Source: CAYNRA01 sp964399465
Lineage (GTDB): Bacteria > Bacteroidota > Bacteroidia > Cytophagales > Spirosomataceae
NCBI GenBank assembly: GCA_964399465.1
Contig: CAYNRA010000001.1
Span: 34,763-98,762 of the forward strand
Length of the DNA: 64,000 bases
Direction: 5' to 3'
Part shown: positions 43,425-52,492 of the stretch, in pieces
Numbering within the stretch: position 1 is the first letter of the stretch
Layout of the letters: every line of letters starts with the position of its first letter
Program-made: the position numbers and the translations under genes
The notes under the pieces: generated by a model
The model's input: only the letters and a program-made list of their open reading frames with translations
Told to the model about the DNA's origin: nothing
Database searches by the model: none

Positions 43425-43913
43425 ATGATTGTAAAAACTAAAAAGTTTGCACTTGATAAAAAAGTGTACATCAACTTATCATTCAAGAAACAAATCAAGG
43501 CAACTTGGTATTGGCTTCTTATTCCAGCAGCCATCTTTTTATTGGGCTTAATTCTCCATTTCACGGGCGTGTACAAAAATTGGTGGATTCCTGTCGTGGC
43601 TATTCTCGGAGCAGGTGGATATGTGCTTTTTTGGTACGCACAGTTTTATGCTGCTGCTGAAATGGAGCAAAACAAGCAGATGTTCGATAAATTTGCTTAT
43701 GAAATTGACAGCCGTCAGATTCTTGTAAAAATAAACCAAAAAGAGGGTGGAATGATTAAATGGGATACTATCACAGCCGCCGAAAAGATAGACAACGCCA
43801 TTTTATTGATTGTAAATAAAGCCCAGTTTTTGCATTTCCCCTTGAACGTCTTTAATTCAGAGCACGATTTGAAGATGTTTGAATCAATTCTTCGAAGAAA
43901 AGGGTTGCTTTAA
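43425..43913 (+). CDS. YcxB-like membrane protein
   Basis: A 162-residue protein with two membrane helices near residues 28-48 and 54-72 (WYWLLIPAAIFLLGLILHFT and WWIPVVAILGAGGYVLFWYA), followed by a soluble C-terminal domain of about 85 residues. The order (short basic N-terminus, two helices, YcxB-type domain ending in a phenylalanine-rich LHFPLNVF segment) matches the YcxB family. The function of the family is unknown to me. It stands alone with a candidate promoter and a terminator. Confidence 0.72.
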   Translation: MIVKTKKFALDKKVYINLSFKKQIKATWYWLLIPAAIFLLGLILHFTGVYKNWWIPVVAILGAGGYVLFWYAQFYAAAEMEQNKQMFDKFAYEIDSRQILVKINQKEGGMIKWDTITAAEKIDNAILLIVNKAQFLHFPLNVFNSEHDLKMFESILRRKGLL

Positions 43914-43942
43914 TTCTATTTCTTTCCGACTTTTATTTCGAT

Positions 43943-43972
43943 AAGCTATCCAATTCTTTGGATAGCTTTTTT
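43943..43972 (+). terminator. Terminator after the YcxB-like gene
   Basis: AAGCTATCCA (43943-43952) pairs with TGGATAGCTT (43959-43968), followed by TTTTA. The loop is 6 nt. Confidence 0.82.
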
Positions 43973-43994
43973 ATGTACCAATCAATTCAAACAA

Positions 43995-44465
43995 ATGAAA
44001 AAAATAGGATACTCACTTTTGGTAGTTTGTATTTTCACGCTATCACTTCACGCACAAGAGAGTGCAGAAAAAGAGGTAGAAAATACCATTCGACTTTTTT
44101 TTCAAGGAATGTATGACAATGATTCCACGAAAATCAAAGCGGTAACACTCCCAACTACTCAATTACATAGCATTGTTTCTCCTACAGAAACAAAAAATAC
44201 ACAAGTGAAAGAGGCTGATTTCCAGGGTTTTATTAAAAGTATTGGGACAAAAAAGCCAGGTTTACAACTCGATGAGCGCATTCATTCATACACCATCAAA
44301 ATAGACGGAGAAATGGCTTCAGCTTGGACTCCCTACTCTTTTTATGTAAATAATACATTTTCTCACTGTGGCGTAAACGTATTTTTATTGGTGCGCATGA
44401 AGGAAGGCTGGAAGATACAATTCATCATGGATACGCGCCGCAAAGAAAATTGTGTGACTGAATAA
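43995..44465 (+). CDS. Exported NTF2-like/SnoaL-like protein
   Basis: A 156-residue protein with a signal peptide (MKKIGYSLLVVCIFTLSLHA, then QE). The mature domain has the NTF2/SnoaL-like pattern: an initial helix VENTIRLFFQGMYDNDSTKI, a beta sheet with IHSYTIKIDGEMASAWTPYS, and VNVFLLVRMKEGWKIQFIMD at the end. Such cone-shaped folds bind small hydrophobic ligands or act as isomerases or hydrolases. It is followed 11 bp later by a GNAT acetyltransferase gene, probably on the same transcript. Confidence 0.78.
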   Translation: MKKIGYSLLVVCIFTLSLHAQESAEKEVENTIRLFFQGMYDNDSTKIKAVTLPTTQLHSIVSPTETKNTQVKEADFQGFIKSIGTKKPGLQLDERIHSYTIKIDGEMASAWTPYSFYVNNTFSHCGVNVFLLVRMKEGWKIQFIMDTRRKENCVTE

Positions 44466-44476
44466 CGTGTTTTCAA

Positions 44477-44905
44477 ATGATTAAAGCGATTGAACCTATT
44501 CATGAAAAACAAGTGTATGCGCTTATTTGTGAACTTCAGAACTGTATGTTAGATATAGGAAAATTTCATACTATTTTCTCTCTTCAAGGTCAAATCAAAG
44601 GTTTTTTTCGGGTAGGTTATTTTGAAAACGAGCAATTAGTAGGGTATATGAGTTTGCGTATAGAGTGGCATTTACACCATGTTGCCCGTATCATGGAAAT
44701 ACAAGAATTGGTTGTTCAAACACAGTTTCGGGGCAAAGGAATTGGGGGCAAATTGCTTACGCATGCAAAAGAGGTGGCAGAAGAGTTAGGGGTTTATCAG
44801 ATAGAACTTTCGTCCAATCGTTTGCGCGTGGATGCCCATCGTTTTTATGCAAGAGAAGGTTTTTTATGCAATCATTTCAAATTTTCGTATTTGATTACAC
44901 CGTAA
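44477..44905 (+). CDS. GNAT-family acetyltransferase
   Basis: A 142-residue GNAT N-acetyltransferase. The acetyl-CoA-binding motif is VQTQFRGKGIGGKLLTHAKE (R-G-x-G-I-G), followed by GVYQIELSSNRLRVDAHRFY and AREGFL. The substrate cannot be told; family members acetylate amines in small molecules, peptides or aminoglycosides. It follows the NTF2-like gene after 11 bp and overlaps the converging MBL-fold gene by 11 bp. Confidence 0.87.
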   Translation: MIKAIEPIHEKQVYALICELQNCMLDIGKFHTIFSLQGQIKGFFRVGYFENEQLVGYMSLRIEWHLHHVARIMEIQELVVQTQFRGKGIGGKLLTHAKEVAEELGVYQIELSSNRLRVDAHRFYAREGFLCNHFKFSYLITP

Positions 44906-45659
44906 GTGACAAGCCGTCATAGGCGAGAAAAACGGAGTCAGGAAGTATTTTTTGAATATCTGCATGTGAACCCAGTTTGTGGCTAATGTGCGTAAAATAG
45001 GTTTGCTCAGCACCAATTTTTTGTGCTATATCGATAGCTTCTTGAAGCGTAAAGTGCGAGATATGTGGTTGAATTTGAAGGGCATTGAGCACGAGAATTT
45101 TTGTCCCTTTGATTTTATCTAGGGATTCCTGGCTAATGAAGTTTGCATCCGTGATGTAGGTAAAATCCTGTATCCTAAAGCCATAAACGGGTAATTTATG
45201 ATGCATGACTTCAATAGGAATCATTGAAATTGGCCCAATTTCAAAAGGTGCAGCAGTAATTTCTATGGGTTCTAACAGTGGAATTCCTGGGTATTTTTCG
45301 TCTGCAAAGGCGTAGGCATATTCCCGTTTAAGCTGTTCAATAACTTGTTTGCGCGCATAAATCGGCATATTTTGATTACCAAAAAAGTAATTGAACGGGC
45401 GTACGTCGTCCAATCCAGCCGTATGATCTTTGTGCTCGTGGGTAAATACAACAGCATCGAGACGGTTTAAGCGAGCTGAAAGGGCTTGTTGCCTGAAGTC
45501 GGGTCCTGTATCAATGACGATTTGGTGACCTTGGTATCGGATGAGCAGCGAAGTTCTGAGGCGTTTATCTCGGAAATCTAACGATTGGCAAACGGGGCAC
45601 TGGCAAGTCAGTACGGGTACGCCTCCGGAAGTTCCCGTACCTAGAAAAGTTATCTGCAT
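44895..45659 (-). CDS. MBL-fold metallohydrolase (PhnP-like)
   Basis: A 254-residue metallo-beta-lactamase-fold hydrolase from ATG 45659 (MQITFLGTGTSGGVPVLTCQ). An N-terminal CQCPVCQS cysteine pair probably binds a structural zinc, as in PhnP. Catalytic ligands are THEHKDHTAGLDD and IEVMHHKLPVYG. PhnP cleaves cyclic phosphodiesters; relatives act on cyclic nucleotides or RNA ends, and the substrate here is unknown. The gene follows the CheY-like regulator on the same strand, with a hairpin between, and converges on the GNAT gene. Confidence 0.87.
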   Translation of the reverse strand: MQITFLGTGTSGGVPVLTCQCPVCQSLDFRDKRLRTSLLIRYQGHQIVIDTGPDFRQQALSARLNRLDAVVFTHEHKDHTAGLDDVRPFNYFFGNQNMPIYARKQVIEQLKREYAYAFADEKYPGIPLLEPIEITAAPFEIGPISMIPIEVMHHKLPVYGFRIQDFTYITDANFISQESLDKIKGTKILVLNALQIQPHISHFTLQEAIDIAQKIGAEQTYFTHISHKLGSHADIQKILPDSVFLAYDGLSLTV

Positions 45660-45671
45660 CATATATAGAGG

Positions 45672-45697
45672 AAACAAGGGGGCTATCCCCCTTGTTT
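45672..45697. terminator. Hairpin between the CheY-like gene and the MBL gene
   Basis: AAACAAGGGGG (45672-45682) pairs perfectly with CCCCCTTGTTT (45687-45697), loop CTAT. It lies directly after the CheY-like stop codon on the minus strand and 13 bp before the MBL start, so it may end or attenuate the CheY transcript. Confidence 0.68.
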
Positions 45698-46075
45698 TTA
45701 TTCGGTAAGTTCTTTTACAACCAAAACTAGCTTATCAAAGTTAAGTGGTTTCATCAATACATCTTGAAAGCCAGCTTCTTTGAATTCAGCTTCTGTGTAG
45801 TTACGGGCATTGCCTGTAATCGCTACTACTGGAATTTTAGCTTTGTTTGCATCTGCTAATCCTCGGATTTCCTTCACACACTCCATACCATCCATAACTG
45901 GCATGTTAATGTCCAGCAAGATGATGTCAAAAGTTTCTTTTTGTAATAACTGAATGACCTGCTCACCATTTTTTACCGCAGTGATTTCAAAATTTTGGAA
46001 CTCTAGAATCTTCTTTGCTAAATTTTGGATAACCGAGCTATCCTCGGCGATAAGTACGCGTTTGGCAGTTGACAT
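45698..46075 (-). CDS. Single-domain response regulator (CheY-like)
   Basis: A receiver domain of 125 residues from ATG 46075 (MSTAKRVLIAEDSSVIQNLA). The acidic pair is in IAEDSS, the phospho-acceptor Asp in IILLDINMPVMDG, the Thr in VVAITGNA and the Lys in VLMKPLNF, so all active-site residues are present. There is no output domain, so it must act by protein contact, as a phosphorelay member or a scaffold. No sensor kinase is adjacent. Confidence 0.9.
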   Translation of the reverse strand: MSTAKRVLIAEDSSVIQNLAKKILEFQNFEITAVKNGEQVIQLLQKETFDIILLDINMPVMDGMECVKEIRGLADANKAKIPVVAITGNARNYTEAEFKEAGFQDVLMKPLNFDKLVLVVKELTE

Positions 46076-46195
46076 AATCAAATAAGGGGTATTGTGTTAC
46101 GGTCGTAAATATAAAGTAAAGATACGTCTATTGAAAAAAAATCTATCAGTTTGCGAAAAAACACGTTTAATCTGTTTATAACCTGTAATTATTCC

Positions 46196-46203
46196 TAAAT
46201 TTG
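46196..46203 (+). promoter_or_regulatory. Candidate -7 element for lpxH
   Basis: TAAATTTG matches TAnnTTTG. The predicted start near 46210 gives a leader of about 29 nt to the ATG at 46239, which supports that start over the TTG at 46215. No exact -33 TTTG is present. Confidence 0.5.
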
Positions 46204-46238
46204 TATATTATACATTGGTGCTTGTATATCCCGGTTGC

Positions 46239-47012
46239 ATGAAAGAATCTCCAGTAGCTAACAAAAAAATATACTTTATTTCTGATATTCATTTAGGTGC
46301 GCCGAATGAGTCGGATAGTAGAACCCGTGAATTACTAGTTATTCAATGGTTAGAGATGGCACGAAAAGATGCAGGAAAAATTTTTCTCGTAGGGGATTTA
46401 TTTGACTTTTGGTTCGAATTTAAAGAAGTTGTGCCCAAAGGATATACTCGTTTTCTTGGTAAACTAGCTGAAATAGCTGACTGTGGCATCGAAATTATCA
46501 TTTTTGGAGGAAATCATGACATGTGGCTCGATGATTATTTTCAAAAGGAAATTGGAGCTACCATTCTTCGTGAACCCCAATCGTTTATCTTTTACAATAC
46601 CTCTTTTTTTATAGGGCATGGAGATGGACTTGGCCCTGGAGATTATCTATATAAGGGTTTAAAAGTACTTTTTGAAAGTTCTATTGCTCGTTTCCTTTTT
46701 GGACGAGTTCTTCATCCAAATCTAGCTTTGCGTTTAGGCTATGCGTGGGCAAATCACAGCTGGCGCTCACATGTTATCAAAGACGATGTGTATCATTTTG
46801 AAGGCAAAGACAAAGAAATATTGTATGCTTTCTGTCAAGAAATGGAGAAAAAACAGCACCACGATTTTTATATTTTCGGACACAGACACTTGTGCTTGGA
46901 CTTAGAAATAAATAAGTCTAGCCGCTACATTAATCTTGGCGATTGGGTGCAGTTAAACAGTTATGCCGTTTTTGATGGGAAAGAATTGAAACAAATTTAT
47001 TTTTCAAGTTGA
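46239..47012 (+). CDS. lpxH: UDP-2,3-diacylglucosamine diphosphatase
   Basis: A 257-residue calcineurin-like phosphoesterase. Start ATG 46239 (MKESPVANKKIYFISDIHLG). The motifs are complete: SDIHLGAP, LVGDLFDFWFE, GGNHDMWL, GHGDGLGPGD and FGHRHL. LpxH removes UMP from UDP-2,3-diacylglucosamine to give lipid X in lipid A synthesis, at the inner face of the membrane. The GDLFDFW form is closer to canonical LpxH than the paralogue at 12058-12921. A membrane-protein gene overlaps its 3' end by 16 bp on the other strand. Confidence 0.9.
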   Translation: MKESPVANKKIYFISDIHLGAPNESDSRTRELLVIQWLEMARKDAGKIFLVGDLFDFWFEFKEVVPKGYTRFLGKLAEIADCGIEIIIFGGNHDMWLDDYFQKEIGATILREPQSFIFYNTSFFIGHGDGLGPGDYLYKGLKVLFESSIARFLFGRVLHPNLALRLGYAWANHSWRSHVIKDDVYHFEGKDKEILYAFCQEMEKKQHHDFYIFGHRHLCLDLEINKSSRYINLGDWVQLNSYAVFDGKELKQIYFSS

Positions 47013-47494
47013 TTTTCCTCTACCCATTTCTCCCAAATATCGGGCTTCTGGGTACCAATCATAACTTTTTTTCCTTGCTTTAATTCAATAAATACTCCTG
47101 TCTTTCCATGTGTTGAATAGGCCGTAAATCCGTTCCAGCCAATTCTATATCCCCAACCTCCGAACTCCAAAAGTGGCTTGTACGTCCGAATTTCAAGACT
47201 CTTTATATTCTCTTTTGATATTTCTAAAGGACGCCATAGAAAAGGCCAATATCGTATCATGATGTGGGAACTTTCAAAATGGGTCGTTAATTTTAGACGA
47301 AAGAAAAGGATAGTGAAAACAAGAAAAACAAACCAACCCAATACCAAATTTCTATCCAAATTAAGCGATTCATCTTGCAGGTAATGAGTGGAGAGCGAAT
47401 AACTTATTTGGTAAATTTGGAATAAATGAATTCCCAAAAAGAGAATAATCAGCCATTTTTGACTTGCAAATGTTTGTACTTCTATCTTTTTCAT
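46997..47494 (-). CDS. Small membrane protein with PH-like domain, unknown function
   Basis: A 165-residue protein (ATG 47494; a TTG six bases upstream is the alternative). It has two membrane helices near residues 15-33 and 50-68 (LIILFLGIHLFQIYQISYSL and NLVLGWFVFLVFTILFFRLK) followed by a beta-rich soluble domain (IMIRYWPFLWRPLEISKENI ... VMIGTQKPDIWEKWVEEN). The layout resembles bacterial membrane-anchored PH-like proteins such as DUF6141 types. The function is unknown. It lies 12 bp after a DedA gene and converges with lpxH. Confidence 0.68.
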   Translation of the reverse strand: MKKIEVQTFASQKWLIILFLGIHLFQIYQISYSLSTHYLQDESLNLDRNLVLGWFVFLVFTILFFRLKLTTHFESSHIMIRYWPFLWRPLEISKENIKSLEIRTYKPLLEFGGWGYRIGWNGFTAYSTHGKTGVFIELKQGKKVMIGTQKPDIWEKWVEENQLEK

Positions 47495-47506
47495 ACCCAA
47501 TGAAAA

Positions 47507-48148
47507 TTAAGCTGTCGTTTTGTCTATTTCTTTTCTTGCGTTGATATACCCTTTGATAACGGTGAAAGTCGTAATGACGAGAAAGAAAATAATGATGTAA
47601 TGCACGTAATTTACTATCCAAGGAAATTGGACTCCTAAAAAATAGCCCCCACCCACCAAAACAACTGCCCAAATAGCTCCTCCTAAGATATTATACGTCA
47701 TAAATAAAGAAAAACGCATATTGACTAATCCCGCAATAATTGGGGCAAAAGTGCGTACAATCGGTAGAAAACGGGCGATGATTAGTGTTTGACTTCCGTA
47801 CTTGTTAAAATACTCGCGTGTATTGTGAATATGTTTTTGTTTGAAAAACAGAGAGTCTTTTCGTTGGGAAATTCGATCACCGAAGAAACGCCCACTGATA
47901 TAACCTGTTAATGCACCCAATACAGCTGCGAGAAAAATTCCTGCAATTAATCCTGTAATGGGTACAACCAATAAATTCGTGGAGCAGAAAACACCAGAAA
48001 GAAACAGAAGGTAATCTCCGGGTAAGAAGAAGCCGAAAAATAAGCCATTCTCAACGTAAACAATCAGTAAAATTGCGATTAATCCACCCCGCTGAATGAT
48101 TTCCTCGGAGTCAACGATGTATTGTAGAAAGTCGATGAATTGTTCCAT
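47507..48148 (-). CDS. DedA/SNARE-associated family membrane protein
   Basis: A 213-residue DedA-family protein: GGLIAILLIVYVENGLFFGF, FFLPGDYLLFLSGVF, the GALTGYISGRFFGDRISQRK segment with FFKQKHIHNTREYFNKYGSQ, and LIIARFLPIVRTFAPIIAGL with the G-x-x-x-x-R-F-x-P-x-x-R motif. DedA proteins are lipid flippases or transporters that affect membrane lipid recycling, pH tolerance and cell division. Length and motif order are normal. It lies between a PH-like membrane protein and an ABC-F gene on the same strand. Confidence 0.94.
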   Translation of the reverse strand: MEQFIDFLQYIVDSEEIIQRGGLIAILLIVYVENGLFFGFFLPGDYLLFLSGVFCSTNLLVVPITGLIAGIFLAAVLGALTGYISGRFFGDRISQRKDSLFFKQKHIHNTREYFNKYGSQTLIIARFLPIVRTFAPIIAGLVNMRFSLFMTYNILGGAIWAVVLVGGGYFLGVQFPWIVNYVHYIIIFFLVITTFTVIKGYINARKEIDKTTA

Positions 48149-48200
48149 GATAAAAAATCTTTGCTAAATGTACAGTGAAATTACTTCATAAACGTTTTTT

Positions 48201-50072
48201 TTAGCCCGCAATTTCAGCTAACTCAAGCCAACGAAATTCTTTTTCTTCCAATTCATCCTCCAATGCTTGTACCTTTTTGCCCAATGCCGTAATTTCAGTG
48301 TAGTCTGTCTCTTGGCTGATTTTGTCGTGCAGCGCTGTTAACTGTGCTTGAATGTTGGCTATATCTTGCTCCAGTTGTTCAAATTCGCGTTGTTCTTTGA
48401 ACGAAAGCTTCTTTTTTGGAGCAGCAGGTGCAGCTACAACTGGCGTAGGTGCTGGAGTGACGGTTTTTGTTGATGAAGACGCATTGAGAAGTGCTTGCTC
48501 TTCACTCCAAAGTCTGTATTCTGTATAATTCCCCGGGAAATCCTTTATTTTACCATTGCCTTCGAAAGCAAAAATGTGGTCAATAAGTCTATCCATAAAA
48601 TACCTATCGTGCGAAACAACCAAAAGGCAACCATCAAAGGAAGTTAAAAATTCTTCCAAGACGTTGAGCGTATCTATATCAAGGTCGTTGGTTGGCTCAT
48701 CCAAAATCAAGAAATTAGGACTTTGGACGAGGACTTTCAGCAGTTGTAGGCGGCGTTTTTCTCCACCACTTAATTTGTGAATGTAGTTGTATTGCATTTT
48801 GGGCGGAAACAAAAAGAGCGTCAGAAAGGCAGAAACCGTCAGTTCTCGTCCATCTCCAAGTTTGACAAATTCCGCAATTTCACGAACGGCCTCAATCACT
48901 TTTTGATCTTCCTTGAAATCCAAACCATCTTGGCGGTAATATCCAATTTTTATGGTTTCACCTTTGACAACTTTGCCACTGTCAGGTTTTAATTGGTCTG
49001 TAATCATCTGTAAAAGGGTAGATTTCCCCATCCCATTTTTACCTACAATACCAATCCGGTCACCTCTTTTAAAGGTATAACTGAACTCCTTGATAAAATC
49101 TTGTCCATTAAACGCTTTTGAAACATGCTGAATCTCGATGATTTTCTTGCCCATTCGCTCGCTTCGCATGTTCAATTCGAGTTTATCTTCCTTCTTGAAG
49201 CCCGTCGCCTTTTCCTTTAAATCATGAAAAGCATCTATTCGGTATTGCGCTTTGGTTGTCCGCGCTTTGGGCTGGCGGCGCATCCATTCAAGCTCTTTTG
49301 ATAGCTGATTCTTTAATTTTTCTTGGGTAGCAGCTTCCATTTCTTGTCTTTCTGCTTTTTTCTCCAAGAAATACGCATAACTACCTGTGTATTTGTAGAT
49401 TTGATTATTAGCTAATTCTAAAATACGATTACACACTTTATCCAAGAAATACCTATCGTGGGTTACGAGTAAAAGTGTTGTATTAGAGGAAGATAAATGC
49501 CCTTCAAGCCACTCGATGGATTCTAAATCTAGGTGGTTGGTCGGTTCATCTAAAATTAAAAAATCTGGGTTTTCGATTAATACGCGGGCAAGTGCTACTC
49601 TTTTTTTTTGCCCACCAGATAATTCGCTGATTAATTTATCTGTATCTAATATGCCTAATTTCCCAAGGATTTGCTTGACTTTCGCCTCGTAGTCCCATCC
49701 ATTTTGGCTATCTAAAATCTCGATACATTCTGCTAACAAATCTTGGTTGTTTGTTTCAATGGCTTTTTCGTAATTTTTGATAGCGCGCGTAATGCTGTTT
49801 TCTGCGTAGAAAATCGTCTCCAAAATCGTTTTACTTTCTTGGAAAACAGGATTTTGCTCTAAATAGCCAACACGAATGTCTTTTCGGAGACTGACGACCC
49901 CGCCATCCGGTGGAATTTTCCCCGCTAAAATATCTAACATCGAGGATTTCCCCGTTCCGTTAGAGCCAATAAGCGCGACTTTCTCGCCTTGTAATATACC
50001 AAAAGTGAGGTTTTGAAATAACCAACGCTCACCCAAATTTCGACCGATTGCTTCTGCTGACAAATAATTCAT
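48201..50072 (-). CDS. ABC-F family ATPase (Uup/YdiF type)
   Basis: A 623-residue soluble protein with two ABC domains, from ATG 50072 (MNYLSAEAIGRNLGERWLFQ). Walker A motifs are GSNGTGKSS and GKNGMGKST; signatures are LSGGQKKRVALARVLIENPD and LSGGEKRRLQLLKVLVQSPN; Walker B plus DEPTN follow each. The linker between domains is a helical, charged region, and the C-terminus (KLSFKEQREFEQLEQDIANI onward) is a coiled coil as in Uup. There are no membrane segments. ABC-F proteins bind the ribosomal E site or DNA junctions. A -7-like box ends five bases before the start codon, so the message could be leaderless. Confidence 0.93.
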   Translation of the reverse strand: MNYLSAEAIGRNLGERWLFQNLTFGILQGEKVALIGSNGTGKSSMLDILAGKIPPDGGVVSLRKDIRVGYLEQNPVFQESKTILETIFYAENSITRAIKNYEKAIETNNQDLLAECIEILDSQNGWDYEAKVKQILGKLGILDTDKLISELSGGQKKRVALARVLIENPDFLILDEPTNHLDLESIEWLEGHLSSSNTTLLLVTHDRYFLDKVCNRILELANNQIYKYTGSYAYFLEKKAERQEMEAATQEKLKNQLSKELEWMRRQPKARTTKAQYRIDAFHDLKEKATGFKKEDKLELNMRSERMGKKIIEIQHVSKAFNGQDFIKEFSYTFKRGDRIGIVGKNGMGKSTLLQMITDQLKPDSGKVVKGETIKIGYYRQDGLDFKEDQKVIEAVREIAEFVKLGDGRELTVSAFLTLFLFPPKMQYNYIHKLSGGEKRRLQLLKVLVQSPNFLILDEPTNDLDIDTLNVLEEFLTSFDGCLLVVSHDRYFMDRLIDHIFAFEGNGKIKDFPGNYTEYRLWSEEQALLNASSSTKTVTPAPTPVVAAPAAPKKKLSFKEQREFEQLEQDIANIQAQLTALHDKISQETDYTEITALGKKVQALEDELEEKEFRWLELAEIAG

Positions 50073-50076
50073 ACAA

Positions 50077-50084
50077 CAAAGATA
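50077..50084 (-). promoter_or_regulatory. Candidate -7 element directly before the ABC-F start
   Basis: On the minus strand this is TATCTTTG, a TAnnTTTG match ending five bases before the ATG at 50072. No -33 box is present. If used it would give a leaderless transcript. Confidence 0.35.
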
Positions 50085-50274
50085 ATGTGTGTCTCGCGGT
50101 TTTGTCTCTTTTTTATTCAATTTGACCAATCCGACGCTCTTTCAAAATCGAAAATAGTTGAAACGTATTCTTACGCTATCTTCACGGACGAATACATAGA
50201 GATAAAATCTTATACATTGATACGAAAATAGTCGATTTAGGTCGATTTCTTAACTTTTCGTACCTCCCTTTGGT

Positions 50275-50282
50275 TACTTTTG
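50275..50282 (+). promoter_or_regulatory. Candidate -7 element for the TonB receptor
   Basis: TACTTTTG matches TAnnTTTG; the predicted start near 50289 lies 20 nt before the ATG at 50309. This makes the ORF start at 50270 unlikely. No exact -33 TTTG. Confidence 0.45.
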
Positions 50283-50308
50283 TTATCCAAGTCCGAACCC
50301 AATCATCT

Positions 50309-52372
50309 ATGCACTTACTCGCTACTTTCTTTTGTTCCTTGTCTATTTTTTCTTCATCTGACACGCTTCAGACGCTCCAAGAGGCTGTCGTAAATGGATA
50401 CGCGACGGACAGACCCGCCCGAGAATTGGCTGCGCCTATTGCCGTTATTCCTTTAAAATCCATCGAAAAAATGGAACAACCTTCACTTCTTCCTCTTCTC
50501 AATACCGTCGCTGGCGTACGAATGGAAGAACGCTCTCCTGGAAGTTTTCGCCTGTCTATTCGAGGAAGCTCCATTCGCTCGCCCTTTGGTGTGCGCAATG
50601 TGAAAGTCTATTGGGAAGGAGTTTCACTAACTGACGCGTCTGGTGGCACTTACCTGAATTTGGTTGACTTGTCAAATATTGGCGGTATTGAAATCATCAA
50701 AGGGCCGGCGGGTAGTTTGTACGGTGCAGGTACAGGAGGCGTAGTGTTGCTGTCTGCCCGTGGGAAATCCGTTGGTTCTCAGGAAAATACCCAAGAAATT
50801 CGGAGTCAAGTCATGCTGGGAGGTTACGGTTTGCGTCATCTCAATACAGGATATGCCGTTGCAACAGAGAAAATGAATGCCAGTTTGAGTCTTGCTCAAG
50901 TAGAAGCAGACGGCTACCGTGACCATACTAATTTGAAACGAAATGCGGCGCAATGGCAAGGAAGTTTCTATGTTTCTCCTGCCCGAACTATTCAATCGCT
51001 GGTATTGGTTGGGGATATTGCGTATCAAACACCAGGCGGACTGACTGCTGCCCAAATGGCTGCCAATCGGAGAGCTGCGCGTCCTGCTACAGCTACTCTG
51101 CCAGGAAGTGCCGAACAGAAAGCACGCATTGAACAAAACCAATGGATGGTTGGTCTCGCACAAACTTACCGTTGGAGCAACGCATGGGAAAATACCACTT
51201 CTTTTTTCTCTTCCCAAAGCCGTTTACGCAATCCATTTATCACAAATTACGAAATTCGGGATGAACAATCGTTGGGTGTGCGGTCATCTAATCAATTTAA
51301 AAAAAGTATAGATAATTGGGGAAATATAGCAATCGTTTTTGGGCTTGAAGCACTACAAACCTATACTACTTCCGATGTCTATGACAACCAACGGGGCGAA
51401 ATTGGGAAACGCCAAACGGAAGACGAGATATATGCGCGACAGGCAAGCGGATTCGGTCAACTTGAATGGGAAAAAGGAGATTGGGTAACAACTTTAGGTA
51501 CGAGTATAAATGACCAATCGTATCAATTTTTTCGACGTTCATCTGTAGGGACTCTCCCTCAATTAAATGCAGCGCCAGGTATGCCTGTACTTCCAAGAGG
51601 AGCTATTTTACGTAAAATTGGGGAAGCACAAAGCATGTATGTATCTGTAAGTCGTGGCTTGTCTATCCCAACAGTCGCGGAGTTAATTGCAGGATATCGC
51701 GGAGATTCACCGTTCACGTCTCTTCGTTCAGAAAGAGGCGTTTCGTATGAATTTGGAACAAAAGGAAGTCTTTGGCAAAAAGCATTTTCATGGGAAGTAA
51801 GTTTGTATCAATTTCTTTTGAATGATATGATTGTTCGGCGTGTGAATGCCAATGGAAACGAGTTTTTTACGAATGCGGGGACGTCCAAACAAATAGGAGC
51901 TGAGCTGACACTCAACTACCAGTTACCCTTGAAAAAAGCTACTTTTTGGAAAAATGTTCAAGCAAATGGATATTACCAACGAATGGATTTTCGCTACCAA
52001 GAATACATACTTGGAGGTACTGATTTTGCTGGAAATTTCTTGCCTAGTGTACCAAAACAGACGGCTTTCATTGGTTTTGATGCAGAAACAAAACAAGGAT
52101 TTTATTTGACGTCAACGGTAAATTTCGTGGATGAAATTCCACTAAATGATGCAAATAGTGTATTTGCTCCTGCATATACATTGGTTTGGGGAAGAGTTGG
52201 TTGGAAACATGAATGGACTAATTTTCGGGTAAATGCTTTTGTAGGTGTTGATAACGCTTTGAACCAACAATATAGTTTGGGGAATGATACCAATGCGTTT
52301 GGTGGACGTTTTTACAATCCTGCCCCGGAAAGAAACTATCAAATGGGTTGCCAATTTACATATCTATGGTAA
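50309..52372 (+). CDS. TonB-dependent outer-membrane receptor
   Basis: A 687-residue TonB-dependent receptor with a signal-like N-terminus (MHLLATFFCSLSIFSSSDTL). The plug domain follows: LQEAVVNGYATDRPARELAA (TonB-box region), MEQPSLLPLLNTVAGVRMEE, RLSIRGSSIRSPFGVRNVKV and GIEIIKGPAGSLYGAGTGGV. The barrel ends with a terminal aromatic strand, RNYQMGCQFTYLW, as expected for BamA insertion. The ligand is unknown; resemblance to siderophore-type receptors is general and no iron-specific gene is adjacent. Unlike the receptor at 14692 it has no carboxypeptidase-like N-domain. Confidence 0.93.
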   Translation: MHLLATFFCSLSIFSSSDTLQTLQEAVVNGYATDRPARELAAPIAVIPLKSIEKMEQPSLLPLLNTVAGVRMEERSPGSFRLSIRGSSIRSPFGVRNVKVYWEGVSLTDASGGTYLNLVDLSNIGGIEIIKGPAGSLYGAGTGGVVLLSARGKSVGSQENTQEIRSQVMLGGYGLRHLNTGYAVATEKMNASLSLAQVEADGYRDHTNLKRNAAQWQGSFYVSPARTIQSLVLVGDIAYQTPGGLTAAQMAANRRAARPATATLPGSAEQKARIEQNQWMVGLAQTYRWSNAWENTTSFFSSQSRLRNPFITNYEIRDEQSLGVRSSNQFKKSIDNWGNIAIVFGLEALQTYTTSDVYDNQRGEIGKRQTEDEIYARQASGFGQLEWEKGDWVTTLGTSINDQSYQFFRRSSVGTLPQLNAAPGMPVLPRGAILRKIGEAQSMYVSVSRGLSIPTVAELIAGYRGDSPFTSLRSERGVSYEFGTKGSLWQKAFSWEVSLYQFLLNDMIVRRVNANGNEFFTNAGTSKQIGAELTLNYQLPLKKATFWKNVQANGYYQRMDFRYQEYILGGTDFAGNFLPSVPKQTAFIGFDAETKQGFYLTSTVNFVDEIPLNDANSVFAPAYTLVWGRVGWKHEWTNFRVNAFVGVDNALNQQYSLGNDTNAFGGRFYNPAPERNYQMGCQFTYLW

Positions 52373-52492
52373 ACACATTTGACTAATTCCGATTGAATAA
52401 TAAAAAATAGTTCGTATCTAATTTATTATAAGATAGTTATCTAATATTTGCATGTATTTTGGTTGTCAAGTAAATATAAATGTTGTATAAAA

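Noticed and set aside
50672..51217. 181-codon minus-strand frame inside the TonB receptor gene
   Set aside because: The receptor reading is clear and the antisense product is rich in Cys, Ser and Arg with no recognisable feature.
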